From Bacteroidia bacterium (GTDB lineage: Bacteria; Bacteroidota; Bacteroidia; Bacteroidales; Paludibacteraceae): a stretch of DNA of 27,009 bases. The notes under the pieces are model-generated. The model ran no database searches and was not told the DNA's origin. It worked only from the letters and a program-made list of their open reading frames with translations. The stretch covers positions 1 through 27,009 of the forward strand of contig JAGKVE010000024.1 of the NCBI GenBank assembly GCA_021152555.1. Direction: 5' to 3'. Within the stretch, counting starts at the first letter, position 1. Each line of letters starts with the position of its first letter. The position numbers and the translations under genes are program-made. Positions 1 to 8,691 of this stretch are shown piece by piece.

Positions 1-4
1 AGCT

Positions 5-445
5 ATGGCAGGTGTAGATATCATAAGTGACAGCACAGGCAAAGAAATCGTAGCAGCTATTCAATCAACAGATGTTGCGCAAGCTCGAATTTCAGAAATC
101 AACCAGGCGGCAGAATTAAAAAAGAATGAAGTCTTAGCAAGCATTCCAGAAGATTATAGTAATTTATCTGGTGATGTTCGTGAGTTAAAGGGCGATTTGG
201 CTGAGTATGTTGGTAAAGGTTCAATAAATCTTTATGATAAAAGAGATTTAACTTGGATAATACCAGGTTATGACCTTGTTCCATTTGATTTGAAAGCCGG
301 AAAATATATTGTTTCTTTTGTTTCTAGTGGAACGGATAATACTTTAACATTTGAGTTATTTTTAGGAAGTTCAATAAAATACCAACAGGTTTCTTCGTTA
401 AACGCAGGTAGTTGTACAACTGAGCACGATGCTCAGGCAAAATAG
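5..445 (+). CDS. Phage tail / host-interaction-like protein fragment, 3' end chimeric
   Basis: The frame is open to the left window edge, so the ATG at 5 may be internal and the gene 5'-partial. Residues about 20-70 look like the helical spacer found in tail-fibre or baseplate proteins of Firmicutes-type phages (alternating Q/K/E, then IPEDYSNLSGDVRELKGDLA). After that comes the start of a beta-rich, carbohydrate-binding-like domain (NLYDKRDLTWIIPGY). Roughly the first 365 bases are AT-rich and use different codons from everything to the right. Beyond about 365 the frame runs antisense through the conserved end of a GxxExxY gene, so residues after about 120 are not natural. The phage origin is inferred from style of sequence, not from a decisive motif. 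Confidence 0.4.
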   Translation: MAGVDIISDSTGKEIVAAIQSTDVAQARISEINQAAELKKNEVLASIPEDYSNLSGDVRELKGDLAEYVGKGSINLYDKRDLTWIIPGYDLVPFDLKAGKYIVSFVSSGTDNTLTFELFLGSSIKYQQVSSLNAGSCTTEHDAQAK

Positions 446-713
446 CTTCCACGGCTTTGAGTTCAACGATAACATCTTTCTCGACCACAATATCCAAGCG
501 AAAACGCTTCTCTAACAACTGACCTTTATAGTACACAGGCAGGTCACATTGCGCTTCCGTCTCATAGCCATACTCATTCTCCAATTCGATACATAGCGCT
601 TCTTCATAGACGCCCTCTGAGATACCAAAACCGTACTCGTTGTGCACTTCCATTGCTGCGCCGATGATATCATAGGCGATGTCTGCTAATTGTTGTAGTC
701 TTCTCTCAGTCAT
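324..713 (-). CDS. GxxExxY protein, C-terminus lost at the junction
   Basis: This small protein belongs to the GxxExxY family, named for the motif seen here as GVYEEALCIELENEYG (residues 34-49). Other family hallmarks are visible: an AMEVHNEYGFGISEGVYEEA start, the VIVELKAVE core strand (81-89), and HRAQLYNYLRLTKKPVGILLNF (95-116). The fold resembles PD-(D/E)xK nucleases, but the cellular role is unknown. Family members normally continue past the INFG-type motif by several residues. Here the residues after F116 (below about 366) come from foreign DNA, so the true C-terminus is missing. The start is the ATG at 713, which fits the family N-terminus. The upstream 714-839 segment is very AT-rich and I see no clear promoter there. 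Confidence 0.8.
   Translation of the reverse strand: MTERRLQQLADIAYDIIGAAMEVHNEYGFGISEGVYEEALCIELENEYGYETEAQCDLPVYYKGQLLEKRFRLDIVVEKDVIVELKAVEAILPEHRAQLYNYLRLTKKPVGILLNFLKITQMLKYYPFH
355..375. other. Junction between phage-like and Bacteroidales DNA
   Basis: To the right, on the minus strand, the GxxExxY protein is recognisable up to its GILLNF motif (ending near 366). To the left, the plus-strand phage-like frame is coherent up to about 360. Neither reading is sensible on the other side, and base composition changes here. This marks a chimeric join, either an assembly artefact or a real recombination point. Confidence 0.6.
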
Positions 714-839
714 AAATGTAAGTTTTTCTTTTAGTCAAAAATTAAAGAAAATTTAAGAAAATTTTTCTTCCCCTTTTAATTTTGGGATAATTTTTGGTAA
801 TTTTGGACTAATAAAAAATATATCTTTTTGACGTGATTA

Positions 840-2762
840 TTATTTCTTCAGTAACTGTGCATTAAGGGCTTTGAGGGTCTCGAGGACGTTGCAACGGACG
901 TGGATGAAGTTGGTGATGCCGAGCTTCTGGAGGTCCTCCATGCATGCCGGAGCACCGGCAACGATGAAGAGCTCTTTGGCATTCTGCAACTTCTTCCATG
1001 CCTTCGGCGCGAGGTCGGCGTACTCGTCGTCAGACGAACAGAGGACGATGATGTCCGCTTTCGCCTTGCGGGCTGCCTTGATACCTTCAGCGATGGTAGC
1101 AAAACCGTTGTTGTCGATGACCTTGTATCCTGCGCACGCGAGGAAGTTACAACTGAACTGCGCACGCGCAATACGCATAGCGAGGTTACCGATAGTCAGC
1201 ATGAACGCAACCGGCTGCTTTTTAGCGCCTTCGGTCTCCAAACGGAGCTGTTCAAACTCTTCCGCTGCACGGGCGATAGGCAAGGTCATAACCCCCTCCT
1301 TCTCCCCCACAAGGGGGAGTGAACAGTTACCGCCGCACTTACCCTCTCCCTTAAGGGGAGAGCCGGAGAGGGGTTTCCGTATCTTCTTGCCTGCTTTCTC
1401 GGTGAAGTTCGGGAACTGGTTGGAACCGAGGAGCACCTCTTTGCGTTTAGCGACATCAGCGAGACGTGCTTTGAGGTTTGCCGCCATGTGCTCTTGTACC
1501 TTGCCTTCGGCAACGAGCTGGTACATACCGCCGCGCTCCTGGATGTCGAGGAACTGCTTCCATGCCTCGGCGGCAATCGAAGCGGTCAGGTTCTCGAGGT
1601 AGTACGAACCCGCTGCGGGGTCAACGACCTTATCGAAATGTGCCTCCTCTTTGAGGAGCAGCTGCTGGTTGCGGGCGATACGCTCGGAGAAGTCCGTCGG
1701 TTCTTCATAGGTCACGTCAAACGGCGTAACGGTGATCTCATCCACGCCGGCAAGGGCTGCAGACATCGTCTCTGTCTGCGTGCGGAGAAGGTTCACATAC
1801 GCGTCGAAGATGGTCATGTTGAAACGGCTGGTCTCGGCGCTGACGTTCATCTTAGCGGCGTTGCGGAGAGCGGTCGTGAAGATCGGGTCTTTGTAAGCCT
1901 CAACGATCTTCGCCCACAGCAGACGGCCTGCGCGGAACTTGGCAATCTCCATGAAATAATTGCCACCGATACCCATATTGAAACGGATGGCGTTGGCTGC
2001 GCGGTAGTTCGGGATGCCTGCCTCGGTCATCATCGTCATGTACTCGGCACCCCATGCGAGGGCGTACGCGAGCTCCTGCGCGGCATAAGCGCCGGAGTTA
2101 TTGAGGATGACGGAGTTGACGCCTACTACGCGGTAACCCGGCAGCGACTTGGCTGCCTTGACGGTCTCCGCGATTTTTGCGGAAACATGCTCACGTGTCA
2201 GGGCTTTACCCTTGAGGAGCATGTTCTTAATCGGGTCCACGTTGATGGAACCTACCATGTGCTTCACATCGTATCCCATGCGGCCGTAGTAACGAACGAG
2301 GATGTTCGCGAGCTTCGGCGCAGCGCAGGCGCAGACGGAGAAGTTGATGGCGATGCAGTCAGCGGCGATGCCGTTGAGCAGCGTCTTGATGAAATGGTAG
2401 GTCAACTTCTCTTTGTCGAGACAAAAACCGAGGGAGTTGATACCCTTGTTGAGCACTTCGAGGGCTTTCTCGTTCGCCTTGCGTGCGTTCTTGCAGGCGC
2501 AGATGTTCTGACGGATAGCCCAGTCGTTGTTAGTACGCGTACCGCGGACGTAGGGGAACTGACCGGGGGCGGAGACGGTGGTCTTGAGCCCTTTCAGGTC
2601 CTCACGGCGGTAGAACGGCTGCACGTTGAATCCTTCCGGCGTGCGCCATACCAGCTTCTTGTCGAAGTCGGCACCTTTCAGGTCAGCGATGATTTTGTCC
2701 TTCCACACTTGTGCAGAGACCGGCGCAAAATCCGCCAACATGTTTACTTTGTTTTCTGCCAT
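840..2762 (-). CDS. mutA: Methylmalonyl-CoA mutase small (beta) subunit
   Basis: This is the non-catalytic partner of the adenosylcobalamin-dependent mutase that interconverts succinyl-CoA and methylmalonyl-CoA in the propionate pathway of Bacteroidales. Residues about 15-440 form the TIM-barrel mutase domain, with recognisable stretches such as FNVQPFYRREDL and MGIGGNYFMEIAKFRAGRLL. Residues about 500-635 form a cobalamin-domain-like fold. The DxHxxG cobalamin ligand motif is absent from it, which identifies the small subunit. The interdomain linker (about 463-490) is encoded by a palindromic repeat, annotated separately. The ATG at 2762 follows an AT-rich leader without a Shine-Dalgarno site. 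The large subunit gene usually follows directly, but the next gene here is the GxxExxY remnant, so mutB must lie elsewhere or have been separated by the left-end junction. Confidence 0.93.
   Translation of the reverse strand: MAENKVNMLADFAPVSAQVWKDKIIADLKGADFDKKLVWRTPEGFNVQPFYRREDLKGLKTTVSAPGQFPYVRGTRTNNDWAIRQNICACKNARKANEKALEVLNKGINSLGFCLDKEKLTYHFIKTLLNGIAADCIAINFSVCACAAPKLANILVRYYGRMGYDVKHMVGSINVDPIKNMLLKGKALTREHVSAKIAETVKAAKSLPGYRVVGVNSVILNNSGAYAAQELAYALAWGAEYMTMMTEAGIPNYRAANAIRFNMGIGGNYFMEIAKFRAGRLLWAKIVEAYKDPIFTTALRNAAKMNVSAETSRFNMTIFDAYVNLLRTQTETMSAALAGVDEITVTPFDVTYEEPTDFSERIARNQQLLLKEEAHFDKVVDPAAGSYYLENLTASIAAEAWKQFLDIQERGGMYQLVAEGKVQEHMAANLKARLADVAKRKEVLLGSNQFPNFTEKAGKKIRKPLSGSPLKGEGKCGGNCSLPLVGEKEGVMTLPIARAAEEFEQLRLETEGAKKQPVAFMLTIGNLAMRIARAQFSCNFLACAGYKVIDNNGFATIAEGIKAARKAKADIIVLCSSDDEYADLAPKAWKKLQNAKELFIVAGAPACMEDLQKLGITNFIHVRCNVLETLKALNAQLLKK
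1289..1376. repeat. Palindromic repeat pair inside mutA, read in frame
   Basis: Two oppositely oriented, imperfect copies of a pyrimidine/purine palindrome lie here. One is TCTCCCCCACAAGGGGGAG (1301-1319). The other is CTCTCCCTTAAGGGGAGAG (1344-1362). The outer ends AACCCCCTCC and GGAGAGGGGTT are also near-complementary. The element looks like an intergenic repeat, but it is translated as part of MutA (motifs LSGSPLKGEG and CSLPLVGEKEG) without disturbing the frame. Confidence 0.8.
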
Positions 2763-2790
2763 GTTAATTAAATTTATTATTAATAAATTG

Positions 2791-2863
2791 ATCGTTTACT
2801 TCGTTCACTGTAAGACCGCTATGCTGCAGGACCGGCTTTGCCTGTAAGACCGCAAGCAGTAGG
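2791..2863. repeat. GACCGC tandem mini-hairpin repeat in the mutA leader
   Basis: Units of about 17 bp contain the core (T)AAGACCG followed by a tiny palindrome: TAAGACCGCTATGCTGC, then AGGACCGGCTTTGCCTG, then TAAGACCGCAAGCAG. A diverged unit (GATCGTTTACTTCGTTCACTG) precedes them. The array lies between the mutA promoter and its ATG, so it is part of the transcribed 5' leader. A related array lies at 26320-26376. Confidence 0.75.
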
Positions 2864-2878
2864 ATCTCAAAAAACGCA

Positions 2879-2909
2879 CAAAGTTACAACAACTTTCGCA
2901 TATATGCAA
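2879..2909 (-). promoter_or_regulatory. mutA promoter
   Basis: Read on the minus strand, TTG (2909-2907) and TAACTTTG (2886-2879) are separated by exactly 20 bp. This is the Bacteroidetes housekeeping promoter layout. The predicted start, near 2872, gives a leader of about 110 nt. Confidence 0.8.
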
Positions 2910-3236
2910 GAAAAAACGGCATTTTTTTCAAAAAATCTTTCATTTTTGCCGTTATGGCAGGGTTGGGAGACATTTTTGATTTCAAATTTGTCTAAATCTA
3001 TTAATTTGCGTTCTCCTTACACCTTATTTCTCGTCTTTCCACCCTCCCACACCCATTAGGCCCATCTTTTATATCCTTATATTGACATTTTACCCCTCTC
3101 TGCTTTGGGCTTGGCAGACCTGAACCCGACAACTATTGACAATGTCCGGAGTGAGTAAAAAAGTTGATTACCTCTCGATATTGCTCAACTAAAAGTACAT
3201 AAGCAACCTAAATATCAAATGTTTTTACAAAAATAC
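2910..3236. other. Non-coding stretch between divergent mutA and pheT promoters
   Basis: No gene, tRNA or convincing remnant is visible. The only structure noticed is an AACGGCA (2915-2921) / TGCCGTT (2947-2953) inverted repeat around an A/T-rich 25-nt loop. It could be a weak terminator or an upstream regulatory hairpin. Confidence 0.5.
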
Positions 3237-3267
3237 TTGCATAATTCAAAAAAAAGCAGTAAATTTG
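3237..3267 (+). promoter_or_regulatory. Promoter of the pheT operon
   Basis: TTG (3237-3239), a 20-bp spacer ending in AAAAAAAAGCAG, and TAAATTTG (3260-3267) match the Bacteroidetes promoter consensus. The leader before the ATG at 3296 is about 20 nt. Confidence 0.85.
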
Positions 3268-3295
3268 CACGCTTTTTTGAAAAATACTGATTACA

Positions 3296-5812
3296 ATGAA
3301 TATTTCTTACAAATGGTTAAAACGCTACATCAACCTGCAGGATGACGCAGAGACGGTAGCCAAAATCTTAACATCTATCGGTTTGGAAGTGGGCACAGTG
3401 GAGCCCGTGGAGACGATTCGCGGTGGTCTGAAAGGTCTGTACGTGGGTGAAGTACTGACGTGCGTTCCCCACCCTAATTCCGACCATATGCATTTAACCA
3501 CCGTCAATATGGGCAAGGTAGAAGCCCAATGCTCGGAGGTTGACGCAAACGGAAATCATATACTGCAGATTGTATGCGGTGCGCCGAACGTTGCCGTGGG
3601 GCAGAAAGTGATTGTCGCCACCATCGGCACCGTCCTCTATGACGGCGATGAGAAATTCACCATCAAGAAAGGCAAACTGCGCGGTGAGGACTCTTTCGGT
3701 ATGATTTGCGCCGAGGATGAGATAGGCGTTGGTACCGATCATGCGGGTATCATCGTTTTACCGGCAGATACTCCTGTGGGACTGCCTGCTGCCGATTATT
3801 ACCACATTGAAAACGATACCATCATCGAGGTCGATATAACCCCAAACCGTTCAGACGCTTGCAGCCATTACGGCGTGGCGAGAGATTTATATGCATACTA
3901 TAAGAGCCGGCAGAATTCAGCGGTCAGCCTTCAAAAGCCTTCCGTAGAGGCTTTCAAGGTCGACAACAATGAGTTGCCGATTTCTGTGTCTGTTGACGCG
4001 CCCGATGCGTGTCCGCGCTACACAGGCGTAAGTATCAAAGGTGTGGAGATAAAAGAATCGCCCGAATGGTTGAAGAACAGTCTGACAGCCATCGGCCTGC
4101 GCCCCATCAACAACGTGGTGGACGTGACGAACTTCGTGCTGCATGAATGCGGTCAGGCGCTGCACGCCTTTGACGCCGACAAGATAAAAGGCAACGAGAT
4201 TCATGTGCGTTATGCCCGTCAAGGCGAGAAATTCATTACGCTGGACGGCGTAGAGCGCGAGATGAACGAACGTGATTTGATGATTGCCAACGCCGATGAA
4301 GCGATGTGTATTGCCGGCGTATTCGGCGGACTGGAGAGCGGCGTAACGGAAAACACACAAAACGTGTTCCTGGAGAGCGCATATTTCGATCCTGTGACCA
4401 TCCGCAAAACGAGCCGCCGCCATCAGTTACAGACGGATGCTTCGTTCCGCTATGAGCGCGGTTGCGATCCTAACAACACACTTTATGTACTCAAACGTGC
4501 TGCGTTGCTCATTCAGGAAGTAGCCGGCGGCACAGTAGCCATGAACATCACTGATAATGGACAGACTCAATGGGAGCCGTGGCCCGTTACCATCCAAATA
4601 AGCCGTGTCAACTCTCTCATCGGTAAAGCTATCGGCGAAGACACCATAGAGAACATACTCAATGCTCTGGAGATAGAGATAACCGCCAAGAATGGCGATG
4701 TATGGCAACTCGCCGTTCCGCGTTACCGCGTAGATGTACAGCGCGAGTGTGACGTAGTGGAAGATATACTGCGCATATACGGATACGACAACATCGAGTT
4801 TCCGGAAAAACTCAACACCAGTCTGGCGTACGGCATCAAACCCGACCCTGAAAAACTGCGCCGCAAAATAGCCGAACAACTGACGGCGCAGGGCTTTAAC
4901 GAGATACTCAACAACTCACTGACCAAAGTCAGTTACTATGAGCCGTTGAGCCGGTTAACACTGGATACATGCGTCAAGATCATGAACCCGCTGAGTCAGG
5001 ATTTAGGCGTGATGCGCCAAACGCTGCTCTTCGGCGGATTAGAATCCATCGCACGTAATGCCAACCGCAAAAACAACGATCTCAAGTTCTATGAGTTCGG
5101 TAATTGCTACCACTACAATGGTGAACTAAAAACTAAAAATTACGAATTAATCCAAAACGACCCGTTGAAAGCCTATTCCGAGGAACCGCATTTAGGTCTT
5201 TGGCTGACGGGTAACAAAACAGCACAAAGCTGGGTCCGCCGCGAAGAGAAAACAAGTTTCTATCAGTTGCATGCGTACGTAAATAACATTCTCGTGCGCC
5301 TCGGCGTGGATGTCAGCAAAGTGACCATCGAGCGTTTGGAAGACGAGTTGTACTCCGACGGACTGGTCCTCAAAGCCGTCAACGGCAAGACTCTCGGCAC
5401 AATCGGTATCGTAAGCCGTAAGCAACTCAAAGTGTTTGACATCGATCAGGAGGTATATTACGCAGACCTTGCCTGGGAAGCACTCCTCAAGCAAAACAAA
5501 CAGTATAAAGCCGTCATTACCGACCTGCCCAAGTATCCGGAAGTGAAACGCGATTTTGCACTGTTGGTTGATAAGAGCATCGAGTTTGCCGACCTTGCAC
5601 GCGCTGCGTTCTCCACAGAAAAGAAACTGCTTAAAAACGTCTATCTGTTTGACGTCTATGAAGGCAAAAACCTTGAGCCGGGCAAAAAAAGTTATGCCCT
5701 CTCATTCATTCTGCAGGACGCAGAAAACACTCTCAAAGACACGCAGATAGAGAATATTATGAACCGCCTGAAGGCAACATTTGAAGAGAAATTCAATGCT
5801 ACCCTCCGCTGA
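3296..5812 (+). CDS. pheT: Phenylalanine-tRNA ligase beta subunit
   Basis: This cytoplasmic subunit of the alpha2beta2 enzyme charges tRNA-Phe. The domain order is typical: an N-terminal EMAP-type tRNA-binding domain (about 40-155, with VGEVLTCVPHPNSDHMHLTTV and IVCGAPNVAVGQKV), the B3/B4 editing domain (about 220-390, NNVVDVTNFVLHECGQALHAFDAD), a B5 domain (about 405-480), the catalytic-like core, and a C-terminal FDX-ACB anticodon-binding domain (about 740-838, TDLPKYPEVKRDFALLVD). At 838 residues it is slightly longer than usual. Small extra stretches are visible after VNMGKVEAQCSEV and at GELKTKNYELIQ, the latter encoded by an AACTAAAAACTAAAAATTA microrepeat. It is the first gene of the operon and overlaps prfC by 17 nt. 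The alpha subunit gene (pheS) is not in this window. Confidence 0.97.
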   Translation: MNISYKWLKRYINLQDDAETVAKILTSIGLEVGTVEPVETIRGGLKGLYVGEVLTCVPHPNSDHMHLTTVNMGKVEAQCSEVDANGNHILQIVCGAPNVAVGQKVIVATIGTVLYDGDEKFTIKKGKLRGEDSFGMICAEDEIGVGTDHAGIIVLPADTPVGLPAADYYHIENDTIIEVDITPNRSDACSHYGVARDLYAYYKSRQNSAVSLQKPSVEAFKVDNNELPISVSVDAPDACPRYTGVSIKGVEIKESPEWLKNSLTAIGLRPINNVVDVTNFVLHECGQALHAFDADKIKGNEIHVRYARQGEKFITLDGVEREMNERDLMIANADEAMCIAGVFGGLESGVTENTQNVFLESAYFDPVTIRKTSRRHQLQTDASFRYERGCDPNNTLYVLKRAALLIQEVAGGTVAMNITDNGQTQWEPWPVTIQISRVNSLIGKAIGEDTIENILNALEIEITAKNGDVWQLAVPRYRVDVQRECDVVEDILRIYGYDNIEFPEKLNTSLAYGIKPDPEKLRRKIAEQLTAQGFNEILNNSLTKVSYYEPLSRLTLDTCVKIMNPLSQDLGVMRQTLLFGGLESIARNANRKNNDLKFYEFGNCYHYNGELKTKNYELIQNDPLKAYSEEPHLGLWLTGNKTAQSWVRREEKTSFYQLHAYVNNILVRLGVDVSKVTIERLEDELYSDGLVLKAVNGKTLGTIGIVSRKQLKVFDIDQEVYYADLAWEALLKQNKQYKAVITDLPKYPEVKRDFALLVDKSIEFADLARAAFSTEKKLLKNVYLFDVYEGKNLEPGKKSYALSFILQDAENTLKDTQIENIMNRLKATFEEKFNATLR

Positions 5813-7331
5813 TCAAAACGAGATATTAAGACGCCGGACGTTCGCCATCATTTCACACCCTGATGCCGGTAAGACAACGCTGACCGAGAAACTGCTGCTT
5901 TACGGCGGTGCTATCCACGTAGCCGGCGCCGTAAAGAGCAACAAAATCCGCAAGACTGCGACCTCCGACTGGATGGAGATAGAAAAACAGCGCGGTATAT
6001 CCGTTGCGACCTCCGTCATGGGTTTCGACTACCGGCGCACCGCCGGGGACAGCCATGCGCCACAGGATGACACCATTTATCACATCAACATCCTTGACAC
6101 ACCGGGTCACCAGGACTTTGCGGAAGATACATTCCGTACGTTAACCGCTGTTGACAGTGCAATCGTGGTTATAGACAGTGCTAAAGGCGTTGAGGCACAA
6201 ACCCGCCGACTGATGGAAGTATGCCGTATGCGCAAGACACCGGTCATGGTCTTCATGAATAAGATGGACCGCGAGGGAAAAGATCCATTCGACCTGATGG
6301 ACGAAGCGGAGAAAGAACTTGGTATCCATTGTACACCCGTGACATGGGCGAACGGACAGGGTTTGAAATTCGAATCCGTCTTTGCGTTAGACAACCGCCC
6401 GGAGAATCTGAGTCCGAAATTGCAAGAAGACTTAGAGATGATAGACGGCGTTTATCCTGCATTTGACCGCGAGGCTTACCTGCGTGGCGATCTTGCACCC
6501 GTCTTCTACGGCTCGGCCTACAAGACCGTCGGCGTACAGGAATTGCTGGATTTCTTTGTAAAGAACGCCCCCTCCCCTCGCCCTGTATTAGCAGAAGAGC
6601 GCGAGGTGGCACCGATGGAAGACAAGTTCACCGCCTTCTGTTTCAAGATACATGCCAACATGGACCCGAATCACCGAAGTTGTATCGCGTTCTTCAAAAT
6701 CTGTAGCGGAAAATTCCTGCGTAACACCTATTATTACCATGTACGAAAAGACCAACAAATGCGTTTTGCTGCTCCAACCTGCTTTATGGCACAAAAGAAA
6801 GAGACGGTTGATGAAGCTTTTGCAGGCGACATAGTAGGTCTGCCCGATACAGGGAATTTTAAAATAGGCGACACGCTGACATCTGGAGAAAAACTGCATT
6901 TCAAAGGACTGCCATCGTTCTCGCCGGAGATGTTCAAATATATTGACAACGCCGACCCGATGAAACAGAAACAACTCGACAAAGGCGTTTCACAACTGAT
7001 GGACGAAGGCGTTGCACAACTCTTCGTAAGTCAGTTGAACGGGCGTAAGATTATCGGCACGGTAGGACAATTGCAGTTTGAGGTCATCCAATACCGACTG
7101 GAGCATGAGTATCAAGCAAAATGCAAATGGCAACCGTTGCAGATGTACAAAGCCTGTTGGATTGAATCAGATGACGAAGCCGAATTGGACACCTTCAAGA
7201 AACGCAAGGCGCAATACATGGCTTTCGACAAGGAAGGTCGTGATGTTTTCATGGCAGACAGTGCCTACGTACTGAATATGGCGCAACAGGACTACAAGCA
7301 TATTACATTCCATTTTACAAGCGAGTTCTAA
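5796..7331 (+). CDS. prfC: Peptide chain release factor 3 (RF3)
   Basis: RF3 is the translational GTPase that removes RF1 or RF2 from the ribosome after termination. All GTPase motifs are present: G1 SHPDAGKTT, switch I RGISVATSV, G3 DTPGHQDF, and G4 NKMDREGKD. The RF3-specific N-terminus ILRRRTFAIISHPDAGKTT is also clear. I chose the ATG at 5796, inside the end of pheT, because the alternative TTG at 5781 adds residues not expected in the family. The 17-nt overlap suggests translational coupling. An additional segment of about 13-15 residues (RRTAGDSHAPQDDTIYH) stands between the strand after switch I and G3, encoded by an inverted-repeat-bounded insert. Confidence 0.96.
   Translation: MLPSADQNEILRRRTFAIISHPDAGKTTLTEKLLLYGGAIHVAGAVKSNKIRKTATSDWMEIEKQRGISVATSVMGFDYRRTAGDSHAPQDDTIYHINILDTPGHQDFAEDTFRTLTAVDSAIVVIDSAKGVEAQTRRLMEVCRMRKTPVMVFMNKMDREGKDPFDLMDEAEKELGIHCTPVTWANGQGLKFESVFALDNRPENLSPKLQEDLEMIDGVYPAFDREAYLRGDLAPVFYGSAYKTVGVQELLDFFVKNAPSPRPVLAEEREVAPMEDKFTAFCFKIHANMDPNHRSCIAFFKICSGKFLRNTYYYHVRKDQQMRFAAPTCFMAQKKETVDEAFAGDIVGLPDTGNFKIGDTLTSGEKLHFKGLPSFSPEMFKYIDNADPMKQKQLDKGVSQLMDEGVAQLFVSQLNGRKIIGTVGQLQFEVIQYRLEHEYQAKCKWQPLQMYKACWIESDDEAELDTFKKRKAQYMAFDKEGRDVFMADSAYVLNMAQQDYKHITFHFTSEF
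6034..6081. repeat. Inverted-repeat-bounded in-frame insert in prfC
   Basis: GGCGCA (6034-6039) and TGCGCC (6056-6061) form an inverted repeat within a segment encoding residues that RF3 proteins normally lack, directly before the HINILDTPGH strand. The right boundary is uncertain. Confidence 0.5.
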
Positions 7332-7385
7332 TAAAACCGCCAATTGGCAACATTGCATAAAACACAATAAAACTATTATTATATT

Positions 7386-8684
7386 ATGAAAAACAGATCT
7401 CTTCAAATCCGTCTCATCGTGATGAACTTTCTGGAGTTTGCCGTATGGGGCGCGTACTTAACCTCAATGGGTCGCTATTTGGGTGCTCATGGCTTTGGCA
7501 GCCAAATCGGCTGGTTCTATTCGATTCAAGGTATCGTGAGCCTGTTTATGCCGGCTTTGATGGGTATTGTAGCCGACCGTTGGCTTCCCGCCCAGAAAGC
7601 GCTGAGTCTGTGTCACGGTCTTGCCGGATTATTCATGGCAGCCGCAGGAATCTACGCATTCAGTGCCGGCTCAGATGTCGCTTTCGCCCCTCTGTTCAGT
7701 CTGTACACCATCTCCGTGGCATTCTTCATGCCGACCATCGCGCTCACCAACTCCGTAGCATTCAATGCACTGGTCAAAGCAGGCATGGATACTGTCAAGG
7801 ACTTCCCGCCTATCCGTGTTTTCGGAACTGTGGGCTTTATTGTAACAATGTGGATTGTTGATCTTGTCGGTGCAATGGACACACCGGCACAGTTCGTTAT
7901 CAGTGGAGTACTGAGCATTATCCTTGCCATCTACTCACTGACACTGCCGAACTGCGAGATAAAGAAAGCGGAAGGAAAGGTGGACCTTGTGGAAGCACTG
8001 GGACTCAAAGCATTCGCGCTGTTCAAACAGAAAAAAATGGCGTTGTTCTTCATCTTCTGTATGTTTTTGGGCGTAAGTCTTCAGATAACCAACGGCTTTG
8101 CCAACCCGTTCCTTGCCAGTTTTGGCGCCAACCCGGATTTCGCAGGTACGTTTGCCGTTGAGCACTCAGGCATACTGATTTCAATAAGCCAGATATGCGA
8201 GGCGCTCTGTATTCTTGCTATACCGTTCTTCCTGAAGCGGTTCGGAATCAAGAATGTCATGCTGATGGCAATGTTTGCTTGGGTATTTCGTTTCTTCTTC
8301 TTCGGAGCCGGAAATCCGGGCATGCCGGGCGTATTGCTGTTCGTACTGAGCTGTATCGTCTATGGGTTTGCATTTGATTTCTTTAATATTTCCGGAGCAC
8401 TGTATGTGGATCAGGAAACCGACCCGTCTATGCGTTCCAGCGCACAAGGCTTGTTCATGGTAATGACCAACGGCGTGGGTGCTACTATCGGTACGCTCTC
8501 TGCACAAGCAGTGGTTAACCATTTCGTCTATGACCTGCCGCAAACGGCTACTTTCCTGGATGTATGGGACGGATGGAAAATGTCATGGTACACTTTTGCC
8601 GCCTACGCCCTTGCAGTGGCTATCCTTTTCTGGATATTCTTCCCAAAAACGCCGGTAAATAAAGACATCGAAGTGAAACACTAA
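7386..8684 (+). CDS. nupG: Nucleoside:H+ symporter, NupG family MFS permease
   Basis: This is an inner-membrane importer of nucleosides driven by the proton gradient. The 432-residue protein has about 12 hydrophobic segments. It also has stretches typical of the NupG/XapB family: MNFLEFAVWGAYLTSMGRYL at the first helix, FMPALMGIVADRW, KDFPPIRVFGTVGFI near residue 140, ISQICEALCILAIPFFLKRFGIKNVM, and YGFAFDFFNISGALYVDQE near residue 340. It starts 54 bp after prfC with no promoter of the usual form between them, so it is probably co-transcribed. A small GCCAATTGGC palindrome lies in the gap. Substrate specificity within nucleosides cannot be read from the sequence. Confidence 0.93.
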   Translation: MKNRSLQIRLIVMNFLEFAVWGAYLTSMGRYLGAHGFGSQIGWFYSIQGIVSLFMPALMGIVADRWLPAQKALSLCHGLAGLFMAAAGIYAFSAGSDVAFAPLFSLYTISVAFFMPTIALTNSVAFNALVKAGMDTVKDFPPIRVFGTVGFIVTMWIVDLVGAMDTPAQFVISGVLSIILAIYSLTLPNCEIKKAEGKVDLVEALGLKAFALFKQKKMALFFIFCMFLGVSLQITNGFANPFLASFGANPDFAGTFAVEHSGILISISQICEALCILAIPFFLKRFGIKNVMLMAMFAWVFRFFFFGAGNPGMPGVLLFVLSCIVYGFAFDFFNISGALYVDQETDPSMRSSAQGLFMVMTNGVGATIGTLSAQAVVNHFVYDLPQTATFLDVWDGWKMSWYTFAAYALAVAILFWIFFPKTPVNKDIEVKH

Positions 8685-8691
8685 ATGGTAA

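Noticed and set aside
1488..2771. Long plus-strand open frame (427 codons) opposite mutA
   Set aside because: It is antisense to a clearly recognisable gene, has no family resemblance, and reflects the GC-rich codon pattern of mutA.
5781..5795. TTG start that would lengthen RF3 by five residues
   Set aside because: The ATG at 5796 leads directly into the conserved RF3 N-terminus, and the extra residues only re-read the end of pheT.
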